The notes under the pieces were generated by a model. The model had not been told where the DNA came from. It saw nothing but the letters and a program-made list of their open reading frames with translations, and made no database searches. Below are positions 1-13,300 of a stretch of 64,000 bases of DNA, one piece after another (position 1 is the first letter of the stretch; every line of letters begins with the position of its first letter). Source of the stretch: Cruorifilaria tuberocauda (taxonomy: Eukaryota > Nematoda > Chromadorea > Rhabditida > Onchocercidae); assembly GCA_013365365.1 (NCBI GenBank), contig JABVXU010000089.1, forward strand, positions 100,228-164,227, in the 5' to 3' direction. Made by a program: the position numbers and the translations under genes.

Positions 1-167
1 CCTATATACAAGAAAATAAACGGTCCAGCATATGCATGTGCAATTACCGGCTTCACTGTATATGGAACGTAGGAATCAATAAGTTGATCAATAGCCATTT
101 TCACTGTACTGCCTATTAATCCAGCTGAATCTGGAAGGGGAAAATTTTGATGTTTAGGAACACTCAT
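1..167 (-). CDS. 5' end of a membrane-protein gene, possibly P5A-type ATPase (partial)
   Basis: An open frame starts at the ATG at 165-167 and runs left out of the window for 55 codons without a stop. The protein begins MSVPKHQNFP and continues with a short amphipathic stretch (MAIDQLIDSYVPY) and then a hydrophobic segment (HAYAGPFIFLYI). The order DQLIDSYVPY, then a basic/His turn, then a first membrane helix containing GPFIFLY resembles the N-terminus of P5A transport ATPases (ATP13A1/CATP-8 group, ER dislocases of misinserted helices). That resemblance is from memory of the family, and only this small part is visible. It could be another multi-pass ER protein. The composition looks coding and the gene is divergent from ZSWIM8, about 4.2 kb away. 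Confidence 0.4.
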   Translation of the reverse strand, partial: MSVPKHQNFPLPDSAGLIGSTVKMAIDQLIDSYVPYTVKPVIAHAYAGPFIFLYI

Positions 168-1892
168 CTTTCGAGAAAATCACTGTCATTTCGAAAACAT
201 TGAAAAATAAAGATTAATTTAGTCCACTCCATTATGGATAAAGAATAAGAAAGTCATTGTAAAAACCCGATGGCTTCTTTAAGGTCTTCGGATATTACTG
301 TCAAACCAGTGTAAAATGTCATCCAATGAATGCTTTATATATTCTGAAGTCCCAAGTTTACTTTATTCAAGGGTATGGTATTGGACAGAAAGCTTGCAAG
401 TAACAAACAACCTAAAATCAGGAAGGATTCATCCCGCTTAGATCTCAGAATCTCGGAAGAGACACAAGAGGCCGCCCCACTATGTTACTCTGTCATCGTA
501 TGCTCCAGACGGTTTACATTATCTGCGCCTGGTAACGCTGTGCAACACTTCACAATGTCGTTCGCCCGGATTTCCTATTTCTGACAAAAATAAGGAATAA
601 CAGGGAAAATAAGTTGATCGACTGGTGCGTTTCTGAATTCTCGTGTGTTATATTTCAAACTATGTCATTAAACATCAGGTAATGCCATTTATCTTTATCG
701 AACACCAAACTTCTAACGGGAAATGAAATGTGCTTGCGTAAATGAGATCTAGCTGACATTGAGGTAAATGGATATCAATTCAGCAACCTTCCAATTTTAG
801 CATAAAAGATAGATCTAAGTAATCAGTGATAAACGATAGAGTAATGTGGACGCTTGGCAAAGCGAGCAAGAGTGATGGAAAAGAATGGAGGATTAGTCTA
901 AATTATTAGCTGAAGAAGATAACTAGTAGAATAATACTTTGCTTTTTTAACAGCATTTATTTCATATAAATCATGGACATTTTGGGATTGTGAATATTGA
1001 AAACAACTATTTCCGAATCTTCCATTTACAAATCAAATATATTTTGGACTACCGGAAGTTTTAACTGTAGATGTACTGACGGGATACTTTTATCGCCTCC
1101 TCAGGTAACATCAATATTAAGGGATGGCTCTGAAACAAATCTTACCAATTTAAATAATAATACTTGACAATATGACAAAAAAAGTATTTCGAAATCGCGC
1201 AGTAATATGTAATCTCATCAAAATTCTTTGAAAAAGTTCCTGAAATCCTCAAATTTTTGAATACATCCCAACTTTTTCCTTAGTTACAAGATTATTTAAA
1301 TTGAAAAAATCTAGTGGACTTGAAATGTGGATTTCAAAAGGCAACTAGTTAACCAAAATTAGAGTTTTCGAAAGTTAAAAAGCCACTCTTTCACAATATG
1401 TAATAAGTGTGTCAATTCAAATCGAAACACTATATACAGGAATCAATGAAAGAAGAACTGACTGTAAAGGAAATCAAAAAAGTACTCTTATTCAAAACCA
1501 AATGTCCTAACGACACTTTGCTAGTAACTGGCGGAATCGTTATGGTTTTTTTGGAAGAAGAAATTTCAAGGCTGAATTAAGAATTCTTCGCACCGGATGT
1601 TACACTTCCGCTTACGATGGCAATGATTACGTTAGAAGTTGACCTAGCGATGTAGGAAACGGCAGAGCTCTTATTTTGTCGCTTTCTTACCTTGACGCAC
1701 TAATTATGAAATCTTGAAGATGATTTATGCAGTTTATTTCGTGCAGACTTACATGAATTTTGTCCAGTGCAGGACTATGTTAACTTCGTGCAAGTCTCTT
1801 TGGTCACTCTTTCACCACTTTTATAACTAAAGAATGCAATCTGGACTCATGCGTCATACTGTCGCGCGTAAATACACCTCCTGCGAGTGGCA

Positions 1893-2160
1893 CACATTTA
1901 CACGTAAACACACACATGCACATACAAATGCGTCCATTTGCAACATGCGCACACGTACGCGCATGCACATGCAGAGAGACACATGTATGCGAGGATCGCG
2001 CTCTTGTACTGAAATAATGCGAGCAGTACTCTCCCTTTCCACTTTCGCATATCTGTCCTAGACTTATATGTATATGTGTATGTACATGCTATGTATATTG
2101 TCTCTTTCTGTGTATGTGTTGTGATGTATGTATGCGTGCATGTGTATATGTGAGTGGGTA
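1893..2160. repeat. CA-rich then TG-rich alternating purine-pyrimidine block
   Basis: The left half (about 1893-2000) is dominated by CA/CACG/GCATGC steps and the right half (about 2065-2160) by TG/TATG/GTGCATG steps. The two halves are roughly complementary in character, with about 65 bases of ordinary sequence between them. Open frames on both strands here are products of the repeat, not genes. Confidence 0.75.
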
Positions 2161-2454
2161 TCGATTGCTCGGCGTCAGATGATGTAGCCACTGGTGAGGG
2201 GCAAGGACGCGTAAAAGTTCGTTTATGGATAGGGACGGTGGGAGACAGGTGGGCAGTCCGCCTTTACTATAGGGAATGCTTACCTTGCAAACTCCTTTAT
2301 TCCACTGATAGTGTGTGAGCGGATGGATTGAAAGTTCCTTTTTGGGAGAGTATATTACAAGCTAAATCTGTTGTGATAATAAGGGCATATTCGTATGGAA
2401 TACTGTTAGTTTCTTCATCAAAAGATTTATCAAATGGGGGATTTCTAGCGATTC

Positions 2455-2600
2455 GTATTATTATTATCTTTAATTACCGTTTTCATTGTTAATTGTTTTT
2501 ATATTATTTTCATTATTATTATTATTATTAGTTATTGTTGTCATTACTTTTATTACTAACTACTATTTATTATTATTATTAATATAATTATAATTATGCG
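2455..2600. repeat. degenerate ATT trinucleotide tract
   Basis: The tract is made of interrupted runs of ATT/TTA triplets, such as the pure ATT runs near 2510-2530 and 2568-2582. It is simple-sequence DNA with no coding signal. Confidence 0.8.
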
Positions 2601-4395
2601 AAGGTCTGAAGATCAAATTAAGAATAAGCAGCTTGTGTTGTGGGCAGAGTCTGAAAATATACCTGAGGAGCAGAAAATTAAGGGAAATTGAAACAGCTGC
2701 AAAGAGTATTTAATAACCGTCGTATTACAGTCATCTCCTACGTTATTCACATTGTATTCTTCCCACTCAACATTAATAATCGTCATGTCATCGCTTGCCA
2801 TGCACATCATCCAATCTTTCCAACTAAGTTGCAATACAAACATTTGTGCTCATTGCTCTTGCTACAGTTGGAAATGCAAGCAAGCGCATGTTGTGCACTA
2901 AAGCTTAGTTTAAAATCTCTTGTATTCAACTTCAGCACCTATGACGTAATTAAACGCAGGTCTTTGATGAAACTGGATAGTTTTTTTTTTCTGTTTAAAT
3001 GAACAATGAAATGGAAAGTTTCATACTTGACATATACATGATGGCATTACTAAGGGAATCGAATTTCCTTCCTTCTGAGATCTGTTGTATTACTTACGAC
3101 CTTGAGCAGTGCACTCGGACCTACACATTTGTCTTTGACCAACTCAGAGGTATGTGCCAAATTTGATAAAATTTCTTCCATAACCGGGGGCTTAGAATCA
3201 TTATCTGCTTATCTTTCTAGAAACATGGCACTCTTAATTTGGTTATTTGTAAAATCTTCATTGTTTAATGAATATGATATTAGTCTAGCAGTTCAAGTTA
3301 TTATCTCACATGCCCAATCTCACTGAGGTAGCTTTAACATAAAATTAATTTGGTATATTCCCATTTCATCTGTTTCTGATAGTTTCTAATTATCCATCAT
3401 AGCGTTTGAAAAATAAAGGGATTATTGTGTTGCAGGTCGACAGTTTTCGTCTTTGGATGTGATTTCACTAGATTATTTTAGTTTATTTTTACTAGCATTT
3501 AATTTAATTGAAAGGTTGCTGGAATTTCGGCAGATGTAGTAACTCTAAATAAAAAAAGGATTTCTAAATCCAGTACTGATAATTTCCATAATTGATATTT
3601 AAAAATTCGTCAACATTTTATATATCCGACTAACTTCATAACATTACTTTCAAGGATGAAATCGTTGAAAGTACTCCCTAAGATTAAAGTGAGAACTCAA
3701 CTATGTGGAAATACATGAACCCAAGACCAGTATCCAGTAGTATAGAATCTATTTGTTTATAGCCGAATAACTGAAAGGGGAATTGTGAGTTATTTTCGTG
3801 TGCTGTTTTGATGTTTGTGATACTGTTATGAAGTATGGTAAACCTCGTATGCAGTTCGCAGAGCAGTCATGTGACGACCTCAGTGCCTTCCATGCTGTCT
3901 GCAACCTATCTGCAAGGTCATTGGAATGCGATTGGTATAAGGCACTCTTTATCCAATTATAATTTAACATAATATTCTCTCTGTTAGCACTTAATGTGAT
4001 GCGTAGCAAAAATTTCTCATATGCTTTTTAACAAATCAAGTATATTTGAAATATGCTCATTTACATTACAAATGCATAATCAAATATATCTAAGCGGAAA
4101 ATTGAATTTTGAACTTCCAGTTTGAAATAACCTGCTTACCGAAAGTCTTGCGTAGTTGTCTAGTATCAACTAAAGTACCATTGTTTATTCCGAATTATAT
4201 TTTCTTAAATCACAGGAATTCCGAGGTATATTTTTTTCGAATCACTAGCAAGCAACAAAATTATTTGTTTGTAAACAAAATTATTTTGGTGCGATAATTC
4301 ATCACTTTCTTCGTGGTCTTATCTCCTCTTGTTGTTTTGTTACTTTCCAGGAAGAAGAGGTCAGTTCGGCAGCAATGATTATTTAAATAAATAAA

Positions 4396-7300
4396 ATGGA
4401 GCAAGGGGAAGTGTTTGTTGTGGATGAACAGGTTCCTTCTTTAAGTGTATCATAATCTTTTAGATATGTTTAAGGCTTACAATGGAGGCGAAAATCGGGA
4501 AAAGGGGTCAGAACTAACGTGGCATATTTTCGTCCTTGAAAACTGTTCACATAGGAGTGCTGATGCTCATCTTCTCCAAAAGTTCTGAGCCATAATTCAT
4601 GGCGCATAATTTTTATAGTTTGAACATTTCTAAGGGCAACAGCATGTTTCTAATAGTTTCAGGAAGAACTAGATCCGAATGACGCATGGTTGATGCGAGC
4701 AGCAGGTGGTGAGGATGAGATTGATGCAAATGAACATCCGATGGGAGCGGTTGCTGTTGCCCAAGATGATGACCAGTTATCTTTTGAGGTCGTATATTTG
4801 TTGTATTCTTAGCAGCGTTTTTTGAAATATGGTTAAAATTTTTCTTTCATCCGTAGAGTGTTCATCAGTCATGATGGAGTTCTGATCTTATATCAGAAAT
4901 AGCTCGGCATCGGTTCTTCAGTGAGACGTATCACGTAAAGCATCAAATATAATCCACTTGCTAATAGGCTTTCAGTTCTAATTAGTTTATCTTTGCCAAC
5001 CACTATGCCGTAGTGTTTTATCGATTTCCTTCAGTCATTTAGGGTTATGTTTTGTCTCAACATTGCTCATTTTCCATTCTGATATCACCAACAAATCCAA
5101 AGCGAACTTTTCTCTAGTATCTGGAGCTCTCAATGAAAGTATGAAGTTCTAATAGGTCATTCAGGGACATTTTTCTTTTGCTCAGAATTTGCTGCTGTGC
5201 AGAAATCCAGAATTTAGTACAATTTTATAGTTTTGAAAAGTTGAGTGAATTACTCATGATACTGTTAGGATTCGGAACGCTTCGAAGAAGATTCCCTTTG
5301 TTCGTGGATGTCAGATGCTGAATCATTGAATCAGAATTGGCGTGGCTGGACTACAACAAGGAATTCAACAGCACAGAATGGAATTGGTAAGGTTTTCCAA
5401 TAAGTTTATAGTCGGTGCATAGAAGCTTCATAATAAAGAAAAAAGTGTTTTTTAGACCATACATTTGGAGATGGATCAGGTCCGCTGTTACCGAGTTCGC
5501 TACTACGCTTTACTGGAGGTATCACATCACCATCACAATCTCGTCGACATCCTGCATCTACTTCAGCAGCTGCAAAGAACTTAGACTCCCCTGCTCCAAC
5601 AACGAGTATTAATGCAAATACAGCAAGTTAGTACTGTTGAAATATCCATCAGTTTCTAAACAAAAAAGAAAATAAAGCAAATAAGGTTAAATTTTTTCCT
5701 TTCTCTTATTATAGCTATCATCCTTAGACTAGGCGGAATTCAACTGTTTGCAGTGTATAAGGTGCGGAGCCTTGCCGAAATAGCTGCTCGTATCGCCGCA
5801 CGATGTTTCTCATTCGTTATGTTGGAGGCGTGTTACCATGCAATTTCAGTTGAAAAAAGGCGGATAAACCTTAAAAGTGGCATAAATGATCATTCCGTTA
5901 TATTTGAAAATGCTTTCGCAGAGCATGCTGCAATTCCTGACAAATTTTTCTTGAGTATAGTGCGCTGGTGTTTTCCTGAAAGCGAAGAAGATGTACGTTT
6001 ATATAGGTAATGAATTTCGATTCCGATAATTGCATTTGATAAAAATATAGGAAACGTTGCATTACTTTTCTTAAGTGGTGGAGAAGAAATTGAAATGTAG
6101 ATTTCGAGCGTTATGTTTCCTTGTCTCGTTTGTATATTGGCATTTCCTTAGTTTGTCGTTAATTCCTTATTTCAGCTGTTTGGCAAATGGTAATGCTGAT
6201 GAGTTTGACAGGGGAGAGTATTTATATCAAGCAAATGCGGTACATGAAGTTTTCCAAATAGGTCTGTTGAATGTTGAGTTTCGTAGATTTCCTGTAATAA
6301 AGTTTTACTCGTTTATGAATTTTTTTTTTCTGATATCGAATTCTGTCAATGAAGGACAATCAAACTGTAGATCAATTCCGCATGGATGATTAACTCAGTT
6401 ATCTGCAGCATTCTTTTCATTATTAGCAGTCATTAATACTGATATTGAATACATGATTAGAATAGAAATATTTAGTCTTTCATTGTTTACGGCTTCTGTT
6501 GACTTAGAAGTTTTGAGGTTTATATGAGTTACAGAACTTGTTGCTTGAGATACCTGTTTATAGGTTATCATATTTCCGCTGTAGTGAATGCAGCAGGCAC
6601 ATCTTCTATAGTTACCTCAACAAGTTCATCTGCTCCTTCTTGTCGCACAAAGATGGCGTACAATGTATCTGTTCGAGTTGACAGGTCTGTCTTGAATTTT
6701 TTTAATTTTAGGTCAAGTTGGTATTATTCAAACGGAGATTAATATTCATTTTACAAAGTATGTTGTGAATTGTACAGTGCTGATCTTCATAAGATTTTGT
6801 TTTCTGTTTCAGGTGTCGTATAGTATCGTGTAGCTGCTCATGTGCTTTCAAGGCATCGTGGTGTCAACACGTTGTCGCTGTTTGCTTGTATAGAATAAAT
6901 AGGGTAAACGAAGTCGAATATCGTGTTACTATTTGGGACTCAATCAATGAACTCACAAATGAAGAATTGAAAAAATTGGCCCAGTTTCTTATAAATGACC
7001 TTCCGCGACAGGTTTACTCACTTGAAAAATATTCACAAAAAAAAAATTTTTTTTCTCAAGTTGTTGCTAAAAGATCTCTTTCAATAGTATTGTTTGAGAA
7101 ATACTTTTTTAATAGATAGTTTTAGTGATTGTTTTTTATCAGTGATTTGTAAAATTTAAGTATTTACCCGTGGCACAGCGTTTGATTGATCAATTGCGGA
7201 ATCCGAATTCTGAAATAAACGCAGCAGTTGGAGCACCAGATCCAACGGATGGAGGTCATGATAATGTCGCCATTTGGTGCTTAGATCAGCGTACACTGCA

Positions 7301-10300
7301 TGAAAACATTCGTCGCATACTGATCAAGTTTTGTCTTCCATCACCAACCGTGCATTGGTATATTCTTTCAAGATAAGATTACAGATCATCAAAAATAAAG
7401 GTATAAGAAAATTAAAATATTTCTTGCTGGAATTCACACTCTCAACATTTGATTCAAGAACATTAATTTTTATAGTGATGTGCAGTATTTATCATCCAAT
7501 CAGCCACCTGCAGCTAGTGAGTGGTTGTCTCTTTTTCGACCGCACAGATCAAAAGAGCCAGAAGGTATGCTACTGATAATTACTTGTATTACAGAGTGTT
7601 TTTAATAGTATTAATTTTGTTTTCAAGGTTTATGGAATCTTTTGTCAATTGTACGCGAAATGTTCAAACGTCGTGATGAAAATGCAACCAGTCTTCTACA
7701 TATTGTTACTGAAGAATGCTTAGCTTGTTCACAGGTTTTTATTTTCTTGATTTATTCCATATCAGTAAGATATATTCTTATGACCAGATGTATGTTATCT
7801 CGAAACAAAGATCCTTATATCTTTCATCTCGCCGACTTTTTAAACTCGACGTAAAAGCTCAACGTGAAGTTTAGAAACGTAATTTTTTGAAAATGTTTGA
7901 TCGATAAACCTCGAAAGGCTTGTTGCATCATTTTTAAATACACTTGGTTCTCTTATTTCTGTAAAATCACTGCGACGGTTACTAGGGTGATCCAGTAGAA
8001 TACGAGAAATTTATTGGTTTAGTGCTAATCAGCGGGACAAAAATTTGAATGTGTTTCTGACGTAATTAAAACGAATATTTCGACATTTTTTTCAATATAC
8101 AAATTTTTTGATATTCAGGTTTTGATTTGGTGGTATCAAACCGCTTTATCTCAGTCCGGACAATGGACACTTTGTCCGCCTTCTACCAATAAATCAAGTT
8201 CATTAATGTCAAATCAAAAGACCCCTCAACTAAACTGTGCATCACTCTGTGATGAAATAGTACAGTTATGGAGACTTGCTGCTTTGAATCCACGTTTATC
8301 ATCTTTCGAAAGAGAACAAGTATGTAAGACCATAAAGAGGATTTTTTTTGACAACTTATATCATTTTTCTAGCAAAAGGCTACACATACATATTGAAAAT
8401 ACATATTTATATATTTTTTCAGTTGACTAGTTTCATACAGATATATCATCGAAATGCTGTTGAGAGAATATGGAAGTATATTTGTTTTCTGACGAATCCT
8501 GATGCATCAGTGTCATCGGTAAGTCAATCTCTTCAATTATTTCAATACTATTCTTTCCTTTCTATGATTTCTAATTCATTTAATTCGTCTTCTCGTTATC
8601 TGTAAAATTCAGATATTGATCACTTTTAGCAAGCCACCAATTTCATTATGTCAGTTGTTGATCGACAGGGGCAACGACTGTCCGCAGAAAATGCCCGTTT
8701 TACTGCTGATTTGTTTCCGGGATTTCTAAGTGCTTTGAGAGCATGTCAAATTAGTTGGAATAATACTAACACACCAGAACTACAATTTGGACCGAATAAC
8801 GTAAATTATTTTAAAAATTATTTACTCGTATCATTTTTGTTATCGTTCTAGATTTTAAAAATTATTGATGCTTAACTGGCCTGGTGAATTGACAATTCTT
8901 TTGAGTTCTGTTTAAGATCTGATATTCTCTGACAAATTCTATATATTCAAATATTGCTGGAATTTCAGAATCTCTCAGGCGCTTATGCAACTACTGATTT
9001 TTCAAATATGAAGTTCAGTCCAAATATTCCTGTTCTTCGTCGTCCTTTACGAGTTTCTGAAGATACCTCTTTATTGGATATTAGCACATCATTCTACCGT
9101 ACATCAGTATATACAACTGGGACAAACTACTTCTCACTTCATCAACAGGTTATGCTTTAAATATGATAGTAATTTTCGAATATTTTCAAACTACATTTCT
9201 TTTTGTTTTAATTATAGTGTGAATTAATAAGTTGATGTATTGAAGGCTTCACGTAAAAGACGGAAAAAGTCATCTCGCATTTCCGGACGTCGTGGACATC
9301 AATTTGAATTTCATGATGAACGATCTCTAATACGTGCTGTACGCGCTGCTGCTTGTGCTGCCCGTGAAGTGGCCTTAGGCGAAGATGTCGAAGAAGATAG
9401 CGCTGAATCTGGGCACGAAAGTGAGGCAGGTCCGTCGATGTTAAGAAACAACAGTCGAACAAACAATTCAGCAAATCATAATGAATCTGCTTCTACATTC
9501 AGGTTTTTTTTTGGTGCTATACAACTAGAGATCTTTGTTTTCGCTTAGTTTTCTAATATTAGAAAGGTTTTTTTTGCAAAGTAATAAAATTTTAGGACAG
9601 TAAAGATGTACTAAAAGTGTTGAAAGAAGAAGTAAATAAAGATCACAAAGTGGATGATTTTATAGATCCAGGTATAGCATATAAAATATTGAAAAAATTC
9701 AGTCATGTAGGTAAACGAGTAAGTAATGGTGACAAGAAAAGAGATTTGTTCTTTGTAAAAAATAAGAAAAGCTTAATTAAAAAACTTAAGCCACCAGTTG
9801 TTACACTTATGGGACATGTTGACCATGGCAAAACTTCTTTGTTTGATGCATTCCGTGAATCTAATGTCGCAATGATGGAATCTGGTGGGATAACTCAACA
9901 TATAGGTGCTTATCAAATAGTTATAAAAAATAAACAGAAAATTACTTTTATTGATACACCAGGCCATGAAGCATTTACTGAAATGCGTGTGTGTGGTGCT
10001 AACATTACGTAGTAGTCATCGCAACTGATGGTGAGATAATGAGACAAACAACTGAGGCTATAAATCATACAGAAGCATCAATAGCAAAAATATTGTTGCT
10101 ATTAGGAACAACTACTGGAGATAAGGCGGTAGTCCAGATGTGGAAGTATCATCTTTTTTTCTTGAACTAAAAATCCAATATCGCATACATAAATATAGTT
10201 GAGTTGAAATGAGTAAATCAACTAATTTTTGATTTCTGCAGCACTACGAACTATCCAAAAAATGATGTCGACGAATTATTTGCTATTGCACATGTCCAGC

Positions 10301-13300
10301 AATCAAATTGGGACATCAAATTCGCCAGATGTGAAGCTCTAATGTCCCATGGATATGCACATCAAGCATGTGTGATGGCAGTGGAACTTACGGAAGAAAT
10401 GTTGCGTCGTCCCCCAAATTTACTTTATCATTCAGGAGAACAACGATATTGTCCGGAATTGTCTACAGTTAGTGATGAAATTGAAATCCTACATTTACCA
10501 ACCTTTATAAGTTATTTTTAATATAGTGCTTGTTTCATATCAGTCCAAACTTTAATTAAAAATGTTACTTCAGACGAACTTGTTATTGCAGATGCAGAGG
10601 CATAAGAGAAGACGATTTTCTCAGTCGGGTCCTGCTACTCCTTCTATTTTAGAAGCCCCTCTTTTTGAGCTTGACGAACAAGTTATTGAAAAATCACAAT
10701 TAGTAGAAAACATATATACAAGGTAAACCAAAAATCTTTCTATCCATTAATTTCCTAATCTTTAGTGCTCAACGGATAAACGACTAAAAGAACGTTTTTT
10801 AGAACACTCTTCCTGGTGCAAACATTAATGAAGGAGCCAAAAACACATCAACTGGCTTTTACACTTGCTATATCTATACTTGAATTACCTCGTAGTCCTG
10901 CTGCAAACAAATTCCTGGAGGTCAAACTCTACTACTTGGTAAGGTTCTTCATTTTCATCATACTAGGCTTACTTATTTGGAGATATGAAATATTCCATTC
11001 ACTGATAGAATGCTATATATGGCTGGTCATAAAAGTAAAAGTACCTGTTATACTGATTTTAGAAAATATAATTTATGGTAATCTTGTTAAGGAAACAGAG
11101 CTGGTTAGTTTGTTGCGAAAAATAGAAATCGGTGCTTCGGAGTTACAAATAATCAGAGATCGAGCGAGGAAATTCGTGGAAAATGCTATTCTCTTAGCCT
11201 CTGCACCTCAACCCTACGTTTTACCTATTTCGTTGGGCCATTACATTTTAGACTCTTTATCATTTTCTTACAATAGTTGTCAAGGGTGAGTTTCCGTTTT
11301 CTTATGAGTTATTGTTTTAAAATATCTATGTTATGTTCCTTTACTTACAATTCTGTACCCTTTAATCTCGAAGTAAGATTTAATTTTGTAGGCGCCACAC
11401 TTTAAGCAGTATTGTGACAAAAAATGGTGTACACCGACACCCTTGCGATGAAGAACTAGCCATAAAAGTTGCTTTAGAAGCATTGGGTATGAAATTAGTG
11501 GTTTCCGAAGCAGATTATCCTATGCTTTGTGAAAGTACACGACTGCAACGTGGTGATCTGGCACTCACAATGCTACTAAGGTTTACCTCCATATTTTGCA
11601 TAAATATTTGACTGATTTTATATTCTAAAGTAAGTTCTGATTATCTAAGAAAGATAAGATAGTGGAATTTTTTTTCCTGAGGAAAGAGATAAGAAGAAAG
11701 CTTAAAGAAAAATTGAAGCACTGTTATAATAGAGCCGTAGTCGTGATTTGTACTTGCGTTTAGAAAAATCATTCTTCCGAATATTTTTCTACATTGAAAA
11801 GCAGTCACTATTATTTGTAGGTACAAGGACAGTAATGATAAACTGGCTTTAGTACTAGACAAACTGCTTGATCCAACTATGCACCGCATGTACAGGTAGT
11901 TTTTAATATTGTCACTCCTGTATTTTTCGTTTCATATGAAGGATAAGCATGAAAACCTCATTTTCGATCTCGAATAACTCATTACTTTTTCTTGCAGAGA
12001 TCATCATTCCAATGCTGCATTTTTCTTAGAGCAAGATCCATTGTACAAAAAATATTTCAATGGTCAACGACCACATTTTCCTTTTAAGGATGAGTTTCAT
12101 CTTACGGAATTCACCGAAACTTCAAATGGTATTGAAGCAGAGAAGTTTCTCTCATTGATTTGATGTATAATAGTTTCAGTACCCAAATACAAACTCAAAT
12201 GAATAGAAGTTGATGGTTGCATTGCATTACGTTTCAATAATATATGTTAATTGTTTTACTTTAGTTAATGTAATAAAATTTAGCGGATTTGTCCGGCACT
12301 GAAACTAATATTATTATGGGTAATACGCATGAAAAAATGATGATGTATATCACACCAGGTAATGGCAAAGATGAAACTGAACAGCTTGTTAATGGTTTCA
12401 TGCGTTTATCGCATGACTCACCGTGAGTTTACAGATTTTCTTATTTTACTTTTAGTTTGCATTTTAGATATTTTCTGATCCTCTAGATTGTGATTGTGCT
12501 TTCCTTCAATGATAGGAAAAGCTCTTTATCGCTAAGATGACAAAAAATATAAGGCTCAACGTGTAAACTGTTATTTCTTGTAAATGGTGTTCGACGTCAG
12601 AGAATATAATGAAAAAATTCAAATGATTATTGGTTTTTTAATAAAAGAGTAATAAAATAACATTTGTTTTCATATGAAGTGTAGTATATCTTACATAACA
12701 TTAAGTGGAAGATTTAAGAAGCCTGAAAACAGTTCATTTTTTAGTATATTAAATAAAAATAAGAGTCGGGTAGTTATTGTGGGATACATATTGAATTTTC
12801 ATGTCAAGAGCTACCGTTATTTCTTTTTAGCGATGATTCTTCATCAGTGACATCTGCGAGTAGGCGACGATCATCAGATGAGAGTAACGACAGTCCATAT
12901 GACGAAAGCAGCAGCTCAGGGATTTCGCGATGTTTTCTGCGTGATATATTGCATGTAGGTTGTTGTACTTTTGGTTGTTTTAAACAAAAACAAAAATATT
13001 AGCAAGTAGTTGAGTAATTACATTGCTTACAACTAGTTTTATTTTTTCCGCTGTGTAAAGGAAAAAATTTTATCTGTTGTCAGCTCGGTTGTGATGATTT
13101 AACTTTTCTTTTTGCATTTTTTCATATAATGGAAATAGGCTCTGCACTATAAAGAGTACTATTTTCAGGAAAGTTATTCAGCGTCCCTGGGTACGGCAGA
13201 TGAACCATCACCAGTGCATCGTCTTTCAAATACTCTAACTATGGATGGCACAAATGAATTCCCTCCATCACCTGCAGCCCATACAGCAGAGTTGAATAAT

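Larger units (their letters stand above)
168..4395. other. intergenic region, no supported gene
   Basis: This region lies between two divergent genes. Short open frames occur but none has codon-like composition, splice partners or recognisable motifs. It contains an alternating purine-pyrimidine block (about 1893-2160) and a run of ATT/TTA triplets (about 2455-2600), listed separately. A polypyrimidine-AG at 4341-4350, 45 bases before the ZSWIM8 ATG, is a plausible spliced-leader acceptor. Confidence 0.6.

Noticed and set aside
1834..2191. Open frames on both strands over the CA/TG-rich block
   Set aside because: The peptides are simple His/Thr/Cys/Tyr/Arg repeats forced by the microsatellite; there is no splice partner or homology.
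9596..10012. The infB-like frame as an expressed exon of ZSWIM8 or as a host mitochondrial IF-2 gene
   Set aside because: Exons 16 and 17 join in phase without it, it lacks the N- and C-terminal domains, and it is frameshifted. A mitochondrial IF-2 retrocopy is kept only as an alternative origin.
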